Positions 17,741 to 25,534 of a DNA stretch of 36,167 bases are shown piece by piece. The notes beneath the pieces are model-generated. The model did no database searches, was not told the DNA's origin, and saw only the letters and a program-made list of their open reading frames with translations. Origin of the DNA: an uncultured Peptococcaceae bacterium (GTDB lineage Bacteria > Bacillota > Dehalobacteriia > UBA4068); the NCBI GenBank assembly GCA_949289995.1, contig CASEQE010000055.1:1-36167 (forward strand), read 5' to 3'. The translations under genes were made by a program, and so were the position numbers. Every line of letters starts with the position of its first letter. Within the stretch, counting starts at the first letter, position 1.

Positions 17741-18364
17741 TCACCGCATAATTTGGTACAGCATGGCGTTGCAGATGGCTGCTGCTACATTGCTGCCGCC
17801 TTTGCGTCCTTTGGCAACAATATAGGGAACATCCATGGCCAAAATCCGCTCTTTGCTTTCCACCACATTAACAAAACCTACCGGCACGCCAATAATAAGC
17901 GCCGGCGTTAATTTTCCTTGCCGTATCAGTTGTTCCAAACTCAACAAAGCGGTAGGCGCATTGCCAATGGCGAAAATACACGGTTTGGCCAAAGCGGCGG
18001 CTTTTTCCATGGAAACCGTGGCCCGGGTAACGTTACGTTCTTTGGCTTCCGCTGCTACATCCGCATCCGCAATAAAACAATGTACCTGTCCGCCTAGTTT
18101 TTCCACAATTTTTTTATTGATGCCGGCTTTCGCCATTTGGGTATCGGTAATGATATCACAACCGGAGCGTAAAGCAGCAATTCCTTCCTCTACCGCATGG
18201 GGAGAAAAAATCAGGTTATCCGCATAATCAAAATCCGCTGTGGTATGGATTACCCGTTTCACCACCAATTCATTTTCCGCTGCTATTTTTTTGTCGCCCA
18301 ATAATTGGCTGATAATTTCAAAACTGCGTTGTTCAATTTCTCCGGGGGTAATTTTTTCAATCAT
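17741..18364 (-). CDS. cbiC: cobalt-precorrin-8 methylmutase
   Basis: 207 aa. CbiC moves the C11 methyl group to C12, giving cobyrinate. The ISP-like N-terminus EKITPGEIEQRSFEIISQLL, the catalytic-His block VIHTTADFDYADNL, SGCDIITDTQMAKAGI and the C-terminal IIGVPVGFVNVVESKE are all present. It starts inside the end of cbiA with an 8-bp overlap. Confidence 0.96.
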   Translation of the reverse strand: MIEKITPGEIEQRSFEIISQLLGDKKIAAENELVVKRVIHTTADFDYADNLIFSPHAVEEGIAALRSGCDIITDTQMAKAGINKKIVEKLGGQVHCFIADADVAAEAKERNVTRATVSMEKAAALAKPCIFAIGNAPTALLSLEQLIRQGKLTPALIIGVPVGFVNVVESKERILAMDVPYIVAKGRKGGSNVAAAICNAMLYQIMR

Positions 18365-19718
18365 GGCGATGTTTCTCCTTCAAACAATTTTGATAAAAAT
18401 GGGTAGCAAAATCTGGGTTGGCATAAAAATGGAAATGAGGATATCCGGCATATAGATGTGAATTGGCAAAAACGCAATCCCATGCATCGCCGTTAGGGCG
18501 GGTGGCAAGAAAATCATGTCCGGTATTTTCGCTGTCCCAATGGTGGAATTCATGACCGGGAATTTCTTCACCGGCTTGACAAATCAGGCAATCCTTTTTG
18601 GCACGTAAGGTCACATAGCCGAAACGGGTCAGTTTCCCTGCATCATGGGATTTCCCCGGCAAATGCCCCACCATAGGATAGGCTCCTATCGCTTCCGTTA
18701 AATACATAAAGCCGCCACATTCTGCAATGCAGGGTAATTTTTGTTGCAAAGCTTGAGCAATGCTGCGTAGCATGGATTGGTTTGTGCTAAGTTTTTGCGC
18801 ATACAGCTCTGGATAGCCGCCGCCAAGATATAGACCATGAATATTGGCGGGTAATGTTATGTCTTCCAGGGGGCTGAAGGAAACCAATTCGGCGCCAAGC
18901 TCCCGCAGCAAATCCAAACTGTCTTCATAGTAAAAGCAAAAGGCACGGTCTTTGGCCACGGCAACACGTATCGGTTCATTAAATCGGGGCAAAACAATTG
19001 GCTCATAGCTCAGAGCATTGGCATGGCCTGCAAGAGTTAATAAACCATCTAAATCAATAGTTTTTTCTGCTTGTTCTGCCAAAATTTGCATTTTTTCCTT
19101 GAGATTTTCTACCTCTGCTGCAGTTACCAAACCCAGGTGCCGGCTTTCCAGTTGGCAATCTTTTAGTCGCGGCAAATATCCCAAAGGCTTTACCCGACCA
19201 CCAAATTGCTGGTGAATTGCTTCCGCCAGTCTTTGATACAAAGTGGGAAAGCATTGGTTTAAAATTACCCCTTGTATATGATTGTTGGGGAAAAGATGCA
19301 AAAATCCATGAATCGTTGCCAAAACGGATAAGGAAGCCCCGGCGCTATTCACCACCAATACCACTGGCGCATCGGTAGCCTGAGCCAGGTGATAAGAGCT
19401 AGCTTCTGTGCCCACAGCGGATATGCCGTCATAAAATCCCATTACGCCTTCGATGATGCTGATATGACAATCCGCACCGTTTTTGGCTAGCAAGTAGCGG
19501 GCTGTGTTTTCCTGGAAAAAGAATAAATCCAAATTGGCGCTTTTGGCGCCAATGATACGGCTATGAAACATGGGGTCAATATAGTCCGGTCCGCATTTAC
19601 AGGCGCCAACCTGCAATCCACGATTAATCAATGCCTGTAAAATGGCGCATGTTACGGTAGTTTTGCCGCAATTGCTGTTGGTGCCAGCCAACAACACCCG
19701 GGGAATGGTTTTTTGCAT
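18357..19718 (-). CDS. cbiA: cobyrinate a,c-diamide synthase
   Basis: 453 aa. CbiA amidates the a and c carboxylates of cobyrinate with glutamine and ATP. The ATPase half begins LLAGTNSNCGKTTVTCAIL and includes CKCGPDYIDPMFH and IEGVMGFYDGI. The glutamine amidotransferase half has YLGGGYPELYAQKLS, the nucleophile in IAECGGFMYLTEAIG, and a HEFHHWDSEN C-terminal block. Normal length. It is the first corrin-ring gene downstream of the transporter genes and lies 19 bp after the ATPase. Confidence 0.96.
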   Translation of the reverse strand: MQKTIPRVLLAGTNSNCGKTTVTCAILQALINRGLQVGACKCGPDYIDPMFHSRIIGAKSANLDLFFFQENTARYLLAKNGADCHISIIEGVMGFYDGISAVGTEASSYHLAQATDAPVVLVVNSAGASLSVLATIHGFLHLFPNNHIQGVILNQCFPTLYQRLAEAIHQQFGGRVKPLGYLPRLKDCQLESRHLGLVTAAEVENLKEKMQILAEQAEKTIDLDGLLTLAGHANALSYEPIVLPRFNEPIRVAVAKDRAFCFYYEDSLDLLRELGAELVSFSPLEDITLPANIHGLYLGGGYPELYAQKLSTNQSMLRSIAQALQQKLPCIAECGGFMYLTEAIGAYPMVGHLPGKSHDAGKLTRFGYVTLRAKKDCLICQAGEEIPGHEFHHWDSENTGHDFLATRPNGDAWDCVFANSHLYAGYPHFHFYANPDFATHFYQNCLKEKHRHD

Positions 19719-19737
19719 GTATCAAATCAACTCCTTT

Positions 19738-20844
19738 TTAGGATAATTGCGTTAAAATTGGAATTTGTTTTTCTCTGGCCAAAGATAGCAAACGGGTATT
19801 GATTTGGTTAAGTGCACCTATCGGGGCGCCAGCATCCACAACAGCAGGACAATCCAGCAAGAGTTGGGCTGCATAATTATATTGTTCCTCTTTCATTGGC
19901 GTAAAAGCAGGGGTGGAGACAACACAATCGCTTAATGTTTTTGCTACCTGATAGTCTATATCATTTTCAAACAATACGCCAGTGGCAAAAGGTATACGAC
20001 GTTTTTGTAATCCGCGATAAAATGAGACGCCATATCCGCCGCCGGCAATTACGAACAATTGCGGTTTGCCGCAAGGTTTTGACAATTCCACACTGCCAAA
20101 AAATGGATTATAGCAACCAGTTTGTAAATCAAACAATTTTTCTATGGAATATTGCTGCAAAATTTGTTCCGGTGTGCCAAATGCCGTAATGGTTTCCCCT
20201 TTTACGCACAGAAGATAATCCGATACTTTCATGGCCAAATCAATTTCGTGCAGAGACATAACTACGGTAATCTGTTTTTCCTGTGCCATATTGCGCAGAA
20301 TGTCCAATATTTCTATTTTGTGACGGATGTCCAGATAAGCGGTAGGTTCATCTAAAACAATAATATCCGGTTGTTGGCATATGGCCCGGGCCAACATAAC
20401 CCGTTGCCGCTGTCCATCGGAAAGGGTGGCAAAATCTCGATTAGCCAAATCCATGGCATGCACCCTTTCCAAAGCTTCCGCTACGGCAGTTATGTCTTCT
20501 GGGGTAAGTTTGCCCAGAAGATTGGTATAGGGGTGTCGCCCCATTGCTACCACTTCCGCGCAGGTGGTTAACTCTAAACGTACTCGTTCTGTCAGAACCA
20601 CTGCCATTTGCCTGGCCATTTCTTTTGCCGACCAGGCGGAAATTTTTTGCCCGCCGATATAGACGGCGCCGCCCAGGGCTTGTAAATGGCGGGCCAGGGT
20701 TTTTAAAATGGTGGATTTACCGGCGCCGTTGGGCCCGATCAATGTTAAGATCAAGCCTTTGTCCAGTTGGAGATTGATATCATGAATTAAGACTTTTCCA
20801 TCGTAACCTACGGATAAATTATCTATGTTTACATATCGCTCCAT
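19738..20844 (-). CDS. iron-complex/cobalamin-type ABC transporter ATPase with an extra C-terminal domain
   Basis: 368 aa. Residues 1 to about 240 are a FecE/BtuD-type ATPase: Walker A GPNGAGKST (37-45), signature LSDGQRQR (141-148), Walker B IIVLDEP (161-167), and switch His in SLHEID. Residues about 250-368 form an additional domain absent from standard BtuD/FhuC proteins, with a glycine-rich turn VIAGGGYGVSFYRGLQ (265-280), IPFATGVLFENDIDYQVA (284-301) and a VVDAGAPIG segment. It looks like a small alpha/beta nucleotide-fold domain; I cannot name it. With the permease and binding protein upstream it should import a metal chelate, most likely a corrinoid given the operon. The ribosome site GGAGGGGG overlaps the last codons of the permease gene. 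Confidence 0.88.
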   Translation of the reverse strand: MERYVNIDNLSVGYDGKVLIHDINLQLDKGLILTLIGPNGAGKSTILKTLARHLQALGGAVYIGGQKISAWSAKEMARQMAVVLTERVRLELTTCAEVVAMGRHPYTNLLGKLTPEDITAVAEALERVHAMDLANRDFATLSDGQRQRVMLARAICQQPDIIVLDEPTAYLDIRHKIEILDILRNMAQEKQITVVMSLHEIDLAMKVSDYLLCVKGETITAFGTPEQILQQYSIEKLFDLQTGCYNPFFGSVELSKPCGKPQLFVIAGGGYGVSFYRGLQKRRIPFATGVLFENDIDYQVAKTLSDCVVSTPAFTPMKEEQYNYAAQLLLDCPAVVDAGAPIGALNQINTRLLSLAREKQIPILTQLS

Positions 20845-20853
20845 AGCTGTTGT

Positions 20854-21984
20854 TTATACCCCCTCCATTTTTTTCCGGTTGACCATCATATAAATTACAA
20901 TGGGAGCGCCAAAAACGGAGGTTACCGTACCGATTTTTAATTCCGTAGGTGCGAATACGGTTCTTGCCAGCAAATCGCAGAATACGCAAAATACCGCGCC
21001 GCATAAGAAGGTAGCTGGTATCATATACAGTGGTTTGGAGGTTTTCAAAAGAGTTCTGGTGATATGGGGCACCGCCACGCCGACAAAGGAGATCGGTCCG
21101 GCAAAGGCAGTAACGCAAGCGGAAAGAATGCTGGAAATGAGGATTAACACCAAACGAAACAGTTTGACATTGATTCCCATGCTTTTGGCATAGGTTTCCC
21201 CCAAGGCGTAGGCGCTGATGGATTTGGCAGACAGGCTGGCCGCGGCCAGGCCAAACAGGCAAATACAAACTGCTATTTTTACATGATCCCAGTTGGCGCC
21301 GGAAAAAGACCCCATGGACCAATTGGTTAAATTGACGATATCATGATCATCGGCAAAGGTGATACAAAAGTCCGTAACGGCGCTGCAAATATAGCCAACC
21401 ATAATGCCGATGACCAGAAGCATCGACATATTTTGCACTCTTTGCGAAAACAGCAGTACTACACAGGTAATTAGCAAAGAGCCGAGAAAAGCGGCCAGTA
21501 TTAAGGTTAGCGAGCTGATATTGCCCAGGTATTGCGCCAGAAAAATTAAAGTCACGCCTACCACCATTTTGGCGCCAGAAGAGATTCCCAGTTCAAAAGG
21601 TCCAGCAATGGGATTTCGGAAAAACACCTGCAACAAATAACCGGAAATCGATAATGCCCCGCCAAGGACTGCCGCCAACAGCATACGGGGAATGCGAATG
21701 CTGAAGAGGATTTGGCTTTCCGTAGCGGCGTTGATTTCATTCTGTAGCGCCTGCCCATAGGCCCCATTTGTAAAAAGATTGGCGATTCCATAGCGAATTC
21801 CTTGTATTAACATATGAAAAACTTCCCCGGCGGATATGGAAACAGAGCCGATATTGACGTTTAGCATAAGCCCCATAAGCAGACAGGCTAGCAGCAATAC
21901 CATTACCATTAAAAAAACGCCAGTATTGCCAAAACGTAGAACAGGGGAGTTGTCTAGAGGCAAAGTTGTATTTTTTGTTTTCAT
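20854..21984 (-). CDS. FecCD-family ABC transporter permease
   Basis: 376 aa, strongly hydrophobic with about nine to ten membrane segments, of the BtuC/FecCD family. Family blocks are IRIPRMLLAAVLGGALSISG, FRNPIAGPFELGISSGAKM (variant of NPLADPYLLGISSGA), and FVGVAVPHITRTLL near the ATPase-contact region. A single permease gene implies a homodimer. The N-terminal 25 residues are polar and cytoplasmic. The gene lies nine bases before the ATPase and 78 bp after the binding protein. Confidence 0.93.
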   Translation of the reverse strand: MKTKNTTLPLDNSPVLRFGNTGVFLMVMVLLLACLLMGLMLNVNIGSVSISAGEVFHMLIQGIRYGIANLFTNGAYGQALQNEINAATESQILFSIRIPRMLLAAVLGGALSISGYLLQVFFRNPIAGPFELGISSGAKMVVGVTLIFLAQYLGNISSLTLILAAFLGSLLITCVVLLFSQRVQNMSMLLVIGIMVGYICSAVTDFCITFADDHDIVNLTNWSMGSFSGANWDHVKIAVCICLFGLAAASLSAKSISAYALGETYAKSMGINVKLFRLVLILISSILSACVTAFAGPISFVGVAVPHITRTLLKTSKPLYMIPATFLCGAVFCVFCDLLARTVFAPTELKIGTVTSVFGAPIVIYMMVNRKKMEGV

Positions 21985-22034
21985 AAATGGCCTTTCTATG
22001 TATACATTCAGATAGTTCTGTTGCTGAGAACGGA

Positions 22035-22061
22035 AAATTGCCGCTGAAATAGCGGCAATTT
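22035..22061 (-). terminator. intercistronic hairpin between binding protein and permease
   Basis: AAATTGCCGCT and AGCGGCAATTT make an 11-bp perfect stem with a 5-nt loop, starting directly after the binding-protein stop codon. The run after it on the minus strand is only TTTCC, so it is more likely a partial terminator or mRNA stabiliser than a full stop. It could raise binding protein over permease, as is common in ABC operons. Confidence 0.6.
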
Positions 22062-22062
22062 A

Positions 22063-23199
22063 TCAACGCAATCGATATAAATAGGGAACTTCTTCCAAAT
22101 TGTCCGCCTCTCCTGAAAAAATCAGATGAAAGCTTTCAATCATTTTACCCAATTGCGTTATTTCCTGATACATATTTTGATTGGTACACCAGACATTGCC
22201 GTTTTTTACTGCTTTCATTTCTGCCAAAAGCTGATTTTTTTGTAGAAGGTCTTCCAGGCTAGCGATTTCGCCGCCAATGGTACTGTTATAAATTATGATA
22301 TCGGCTTCTTTTGCCGTGGCAAAAAATGTTTCCATTTCAATTGTCACAGTGGAAGAATTGTTTTCCGGATCGCCTAAATTATCAAAAACATAGGTTCCGC
22401 CGGCTAGATCAATCATTTTGCTGACATAGTCGCCGCTTTTTCGTGCAACCACATATCCGGAGGAACTGATATGAAAAAATGCTACGGTTTTACCAGTAGT
22501 TTCGGTATTGGCTTCGTTGATGTATTCCTTCTGTTGCGCGAACAGTTCATCGGCTAAATCTTCCTTATTAAAAAGAGCGCCGTATAGCTTAATCCATTCT
22601 GTGCGTCCCAGTGGATGGGATTCATTGCTGGCCTGGTCGATCAAAACCGCTACCCCCAGTTCTTCCAGTTTATCTTTTACATCAGAAGCATGGCCTATCA
22701 TGGTGGATTCCACAGCCAGGGGGCAATCGTAATTTACAATCATCTCATAATCCGGTTCGCTGTATTTACCAGCAAAGAGAATACGCCCTTCTTCCATGGC
22801 AGTTTTGGCGTTTTCAATATACCAGGCATCTGCCTGAGAGCCAGAAAGGCGAATGGAATCCAGACAGTCTAAAGCATCGAATAGGCACATGCTGGCCGTA
22901 GCCGCCAAATAAATGTTTTCGATAGGCTGATATAACAGGGTGATATCTTTGGCGATTCCTGCCGGCGCCTGGCAATTTTCCGGGATGATCAGGAAGCGGC
23001 TACCATCTCCCAGAGTGATCAGCTTATAGCCGTCTGCATAATAATCCACGGCAAATTCCGTGGCAAAGTCCAATTCCAGTTGATCTACCGGCTGCCAACC
23101 GTTACCCAGACCGGAGACGCTTTCCGTTTCATGGCAAGCGCCTAGGCAGAGAAGAAGCGAAACAACGGCGACGCCGGCGGCGAAGTTGCGTTTTTTCAT
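22063..23199 (-). CDS. ABC transporter substrate-binding lipoprotein (corrinoid/iron-chelate type)
   Basis: 378 aa. A short lipoprotein signal peptide ends in LLLCLGAC, the Cys being the lipid anchor. The remainder has the FecB/BtuF cluster: LYQPIENIYLAATASMCLFDALDCLD, an IRLSGSQ hinge-type segment, then VNYDCPLAVEST and the C-terminal lobe GKTVAFFHISSSGYVVARKSGDYVSKMIDLAGG (in two parts: TVAFFHISSSGYVVARK and KMIDLAGGTYVF). It captures substrate outside the membrane for the FecCD permease. Its start overlaps the small lipoprotein stop as ATGA. Corrinoid as substrate is inferred from the operon and riboswitch; a haem or other metal chelate is possible. Confidence 0.87.
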   Translation of the reverse strand: MKKRNFAAGVAVVSLLLCLGACHETESVSGLGNGWQPVDQLELDFATEFAVDYYADGYKLITLGDGSRFLIIPENCQAPAGIAKDITLLYQPIENIYLAATASMCLFDALDCLDSIRLSGSQADAWYIENAKTAMEEGRILFAGKYSEPDYEMIVNYDCPLAVESTMIGHASDVKDKLEELGVAVLIDQASNESHPLGRTEWIKLYGALFNKEDLADELFAQQKEYINEANTETTGKTVAFFHISSSGYVVARKSGDYVSKMIDLAGGTYVFDNLGDPENNSSTVTIEMETFFATAKEADIIIYNSTIGGEIASLEDLLQKNQLLAEMKAVKNGNVWCTNQNMYQEITQLGKMIESFHLIFSGEADNLEEVPYLYRLR

Positions 23200-23603
23200 A
23201 GTTCTTCTCCTTTGGCGATTTTGGCGGTGGCGCTGTCAAAGTATAGCGTATATTCCACCAAATGCGGTTGACTCATGGCGATGGTAGAGGCGCTGACCGC
23301 CATATCCGTATCCAAAACTATGGGGATTTCGAATGTAGCGTTGCCATCGGTTTGCACAGGGTCATATCGTATATCGTCAACCAGCATATATTCGTAGAAG
23401 GGACTACTCCATACGATGGTGGCGATTTTTGTTTCTCCGTCTATGGTTAGTAGGGCAGGAGAGTCTATGCTGGCCCGGCCGGAACCGCCGGATAAAGATA
23501 CCTCTATGGAATAAATGCCGTCGGTCAAGGCTTGCGTTCCACAACCGCATAAGACTATGCCGATTAACAAACAGATGAATGATAACAAAAAGTTTTTTTT
23601 CAT
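23196..23603 (-). CDS. small lipoprotein with a beta-rich domain shared with the CbiK protein
   Basis: 135 aa from the ATG at 23603 (signal peptide MKKNFLLSF...); an in-frame ATG at 23618 is less suited. The lipobox is L18-C19-G20-C21, predicting lipid attachment at Cys21. The mature part reads as one all-beta domain: DGIYSIEVSLSGGSGRASI (28-46), LTIDGETKIATIVWSSP (52-68), YEYMLVDDIRY and a closing EYTLYFDS. Similar domains occur beside iron-complex transporters in Bacillota, by my recollection. The C-terminal domain of the neighbouring CbiK lipoprotein (residues 333-445) follows the same order of motifs. I infer a ligand-binding accessory protein on the cell surface; its ligand is unknown. 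Confidence 0.75.
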   Translation of the reverse strand: MKKNFLLSFICLLIGIVLCGCGTQALTDGIYSIEVSLSGGSGRASIDSPALLTIDGETKIATIVWSSPFYEYMLVDDIRYDPVQTDGNATFEIPIVLDTDMAVSASTIAMSQPHLVEYTLYFDSATAKIAKGEEL

Positions 23604-23622
23604 AGCATCCCACCCCATTATT

Positions 23623-24975
23623 TTACTGTGCTTTCACGGCATCGGTTGGGATGGCGTCAGATAAAAATACTAAAGTACGGTCATACCATTTTTCTTTGTT
23701 GATGCTCCAGGCTGCGCAGTCTGTTTCCGTGTTTAACGCATCTAACGGCAGGGCAAAGGTAACGGCGCCTTCGCCGTCTAAAACGGCTGGAATATAATCG
23801 TCGGAGGAAGCTGCCAAGGCTTCCTCTCCGGTTCCGGGATAGACTTTGTCATATCCATCGCCGCTCATGGTGATTGTGGCAGACATGGCGCCGTCTGCCA
23901 CATGTAGCACGCATTTAACGATGCGAAACATGGAAGAACTGGACTCCACGGCGATTTCATAGGTTCCGTCGGCAATTTGCGAGGCAGTCAAAGACTGCCT
24001 CAGGTTTGCGGTATCTACGTTGCTCACGGCGTTGCCGCCGTTCATGGCGTCGCCGGCGTGGTCAATAATCATTTGTTGAATCCCTTGATATTCACCCAAG
24101 CCTTTTAATAGACATTCCACTTGATAGCCGGCATTGGTAAACACGCTTTTCCAGGAATCTGCTTCATCCCCCGCCATATCATTGGTAGCATGGTCGCCTG
24201 CCACGATCATTAAAGGCGTTAATAGCACTTTGGTGGCGCCGGAATCTTGCACCAAAGCCAGCACATCCTCAAGCGTTGGCGTAGCTTCCACCGTGCCGAT
24301 GAAATAATGATCATAACCGGCGGCGGTGATCTTTTGCTGCAGTGTGCTATATACGGCGTTGGCCTCATGTTCCGTACCATGTCCCATAAACACGATAGCC
24401 GTATCGCCGTTATTATAGGCGGCGGTTTCCCTGGTCAACACCTGAATCAAGGCATCATAATCGGCGTCTTGCGACAGCAGCGGCGCGCCGATTTGCAGTT
24501 TTTGAAAGCGGCTGGCATAAGCGGAAACTTCTTTGACGATATCGTCGTATTCATAACCGGACATGATATGCGTGGGTTGTATGACCACTTCTTTCACTCC
24601 GTCGGCAATCAGCCGTTCCATCGCTTCGGTGACGTTATCGATTTGCAAATTTTCCCGTTCTTTCAGAATATCAATAATGGTTTGGCTGGTAAAAGCCCGC
24701 CGTACTTCATAATCTGGATAGGCTTCCTGCAAAGCGGTTTCAATGGCGCCGATAGTAAGATCCCGGGTTTCGTTGTAGCTGCTGCCAAAACTGACCGCCA
24801 ACAGCACCGGTTTGGTTTCGTCGCCGCTTTCGCCGCTTTCCGTTCCGCCGGTTTGGGCGGACGAACCAGCCTCGTTGGAGGAAGATTCGTTGGGCGTACA
24901 GCCTGCCAGCGCCGTAAGGCCTAGCAGCAAGCTAAGTGTTAGGGGAATAAGCAGCGATTGTTTGACCATGTTCAT
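23623..24975 (-). CDS. cbiK: exported lipoprotein sirohydrochlorin cobaltochelatase (CbiK type) with C-terminal beta domain
   Basis: 450 aa from the ATG at 24975, set by AGGAGGGT seven bases upstream; the frame continues to 25068 without a ribosome site. Residues 1-25 are a signal peptide with lipobox LAGC (23-26), then a Ser/Gly/Glu-rich linker to about 55. Residues about 56-316 are a complete class II chelatase: VSFGSSYNETRD, VIQPTHIMSGYEYDD (His136), VFMGHGTEHEANAVY (His199, His203) and MIVAGDHATNDMAGDE (His262), matching the CbiK metal-site histidines. Residues about 333-445 are a beta-rich domain like the next gene's product. Biosynthetic CbiK is cytoplasmic; the signal peptide puts this one outside, as reported for the periplasmic CbiK of Desulfovibrio vulgaris. 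It is first in the riboswitch-controlled operon. Confidence 0.9.
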   Translation of the reverse strand: MNMVKQSLLIPLTLSLLLGLTALAGCTPNESSSNEAGSSAQTGGTESGESGDETKPVLLAVSFGSSYNETRDLTIGAIETALQEAYPDYEVRRAFTSQTIIDILKERENLQIDNVTEAMERLIADGVKEVVIQPTHIMSGYEYDDIVKEVSAYASRFQKLQIGAPLLSQDADYDALIQVLTRETAAYNNGDTAIVFMGHGTEHEANAVYSTLQQKITAAGYDHYFIGTVEATPTLEDVLALVQDSGATKVLLTPLMIVAGDHATNDMAGDEADSWKSVFTNAGYQVECLLKGLGEYQGIQQMIIDHAGDAMNGGNAVSNVDTANLRQSLTASQIADGTYEIAVESSSSMFRIVKCVLHVADGAMSATITMSGDGYDKVYPGTGEEALAASSDDYIPAVLDGEGAVTFALPLDALNTETDCAAWSINKEKWYDRTLVFLSDAIPTDAVKAQ

Positions 24976-25011
24976 GTTTGACCCTCCTAAAATTGTTTGT
25001 CTATTTGATTG

Positions 25012-25031
25012 CTTTTCTCCATGGAGAAAAG
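25012..25031. repeat. 20-bp perfect palindrome in the cbiK leader
   Basis: CTTTTCTCCATGGAGAAAAG is identical to its reverse complement over all 20 bases and lies 37 bp upstream of the cbiK start codon, downstream of the riboswitch terminator. It could be a protein operator, or a small hairpin in the RNA. No matching regulator is in the window. Confidence 0.6.
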
Positions 25032-25204
25032 ATCGCATAGCCGAAAAACGTTTTAGGGAATCCGTCAACCGCCTTTCTGCCCAAGGTTGATAAGCCTGTG
25101 CTATGGATGCAGCGCAAGCCGATTTGCATAAGCCTATGAAGAGGATATCGTTTCCTCGTGAGCAAGAGGATATACGTTCCCCTGTTGTATGGAATCGGTT
25201 GCAT
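25032..25204 (-). other. long untranslated leader between riboswitch terminator and cbiK
   Basis: About 170 nt with no credible gene. It holds two imperfect direct repeats: AGAGGATATCGTT (from 25140) and AGAGGATATACGTT (from about 25165), and the octamer ATAAGCCT twice (near 25090 and 25129). Their role is unknown. Confidence 0.45.
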
Positions 25205-25245
25205 AAAAGAAAAGGTCACAGCAGTAAAAAACTGCTGTGACCGAT
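25205..25245 (-). terminator. riboswitch-controlled intrinsic terminator
   Basis: On the minus strand GGTCACAGCAGT (complement of 25231-25242) pairs perfectly with ACTGCTGTGACC (complement of 25214-25225) around a T-rich loop and is followed by TTTTCTTTT. A 12-bp stem this strong, 50 nt after the cobalamin aptamer, is the expected expression platform: terminator when B12 is bound. Confidence 0.9.
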
Positions 25246-25295
25246 TTTACACAACGGGCTTACTCTCTTTTACGCGAAAGTCATAAGCTTATATG

Positions 25296-25490
25296 TTTAA
25301 GCAGGTCTCCTGACTTGCGTATCTACGGCGTGCACACGGCCTTCTCAAGATGTCTCTCAATGACCGACTTTCGTCTTGTGTACAGCCTCCACGCTTACAG
25401 TGGCGGTACCGTTCCGGATTTCAACCGGATTCCCTATTCTCCGTTCATTCCACGCTTGCTCAGCACAAATGAAACGGCCCTCAAACACAT
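25296..25490 (-). promoter_or_regulatory. cobalamin riboswitch
   Basis: Read on the minus strand, the conserved core is present in order: AGGGAATCCGGTTGAAATCC, the B12 box CGCCACTGTAAGCGTGG (complement of CAGTGGC at 25398-25404), and the 3' block CAAGTCAGGAGACCTGC. The size of about 195 nt is normal. It sits immediately after the promoter at 25506-25534 and before a strong terminator, so high adenosylcobalamin should shut off the whole cbiK-to-cobO operon. Confidence 0.96.
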
Positions 25491-25505
25491 ATGAAATTTA
25501 ATACT

Positions 25506-25534
25506 ATCATACTCAGATACCGGTATTTTGTCAA
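25506..25534 (-). promoter_or_regulatory. sigma-A promoter of the cobalamin operon
   Basis: On the minus strand TTGACA (25534-25529), a 17-bp spacer and TATGAT (25511-25506). Transcription would start near 25499, right at the 5' edge of the cobalamin aptamer. Confidence 0.85.

Noticed and set aside
24247..24924. 225-codon ORF on the plus strand
   Set aside because: It lies wholly inside the cbiK gene on the opposite strand, has no ribosome site and no recognisable domain; it is a shadow of the GC-biased coding frame.
25001..25219. 72-codon ORF in the cobalamin leader
   Set aside because: It would start at GTG within the terminator stem, has no ribosome site, and covers the repeats and the palindrome; a leader peptide was considered but there is no supporting signal.
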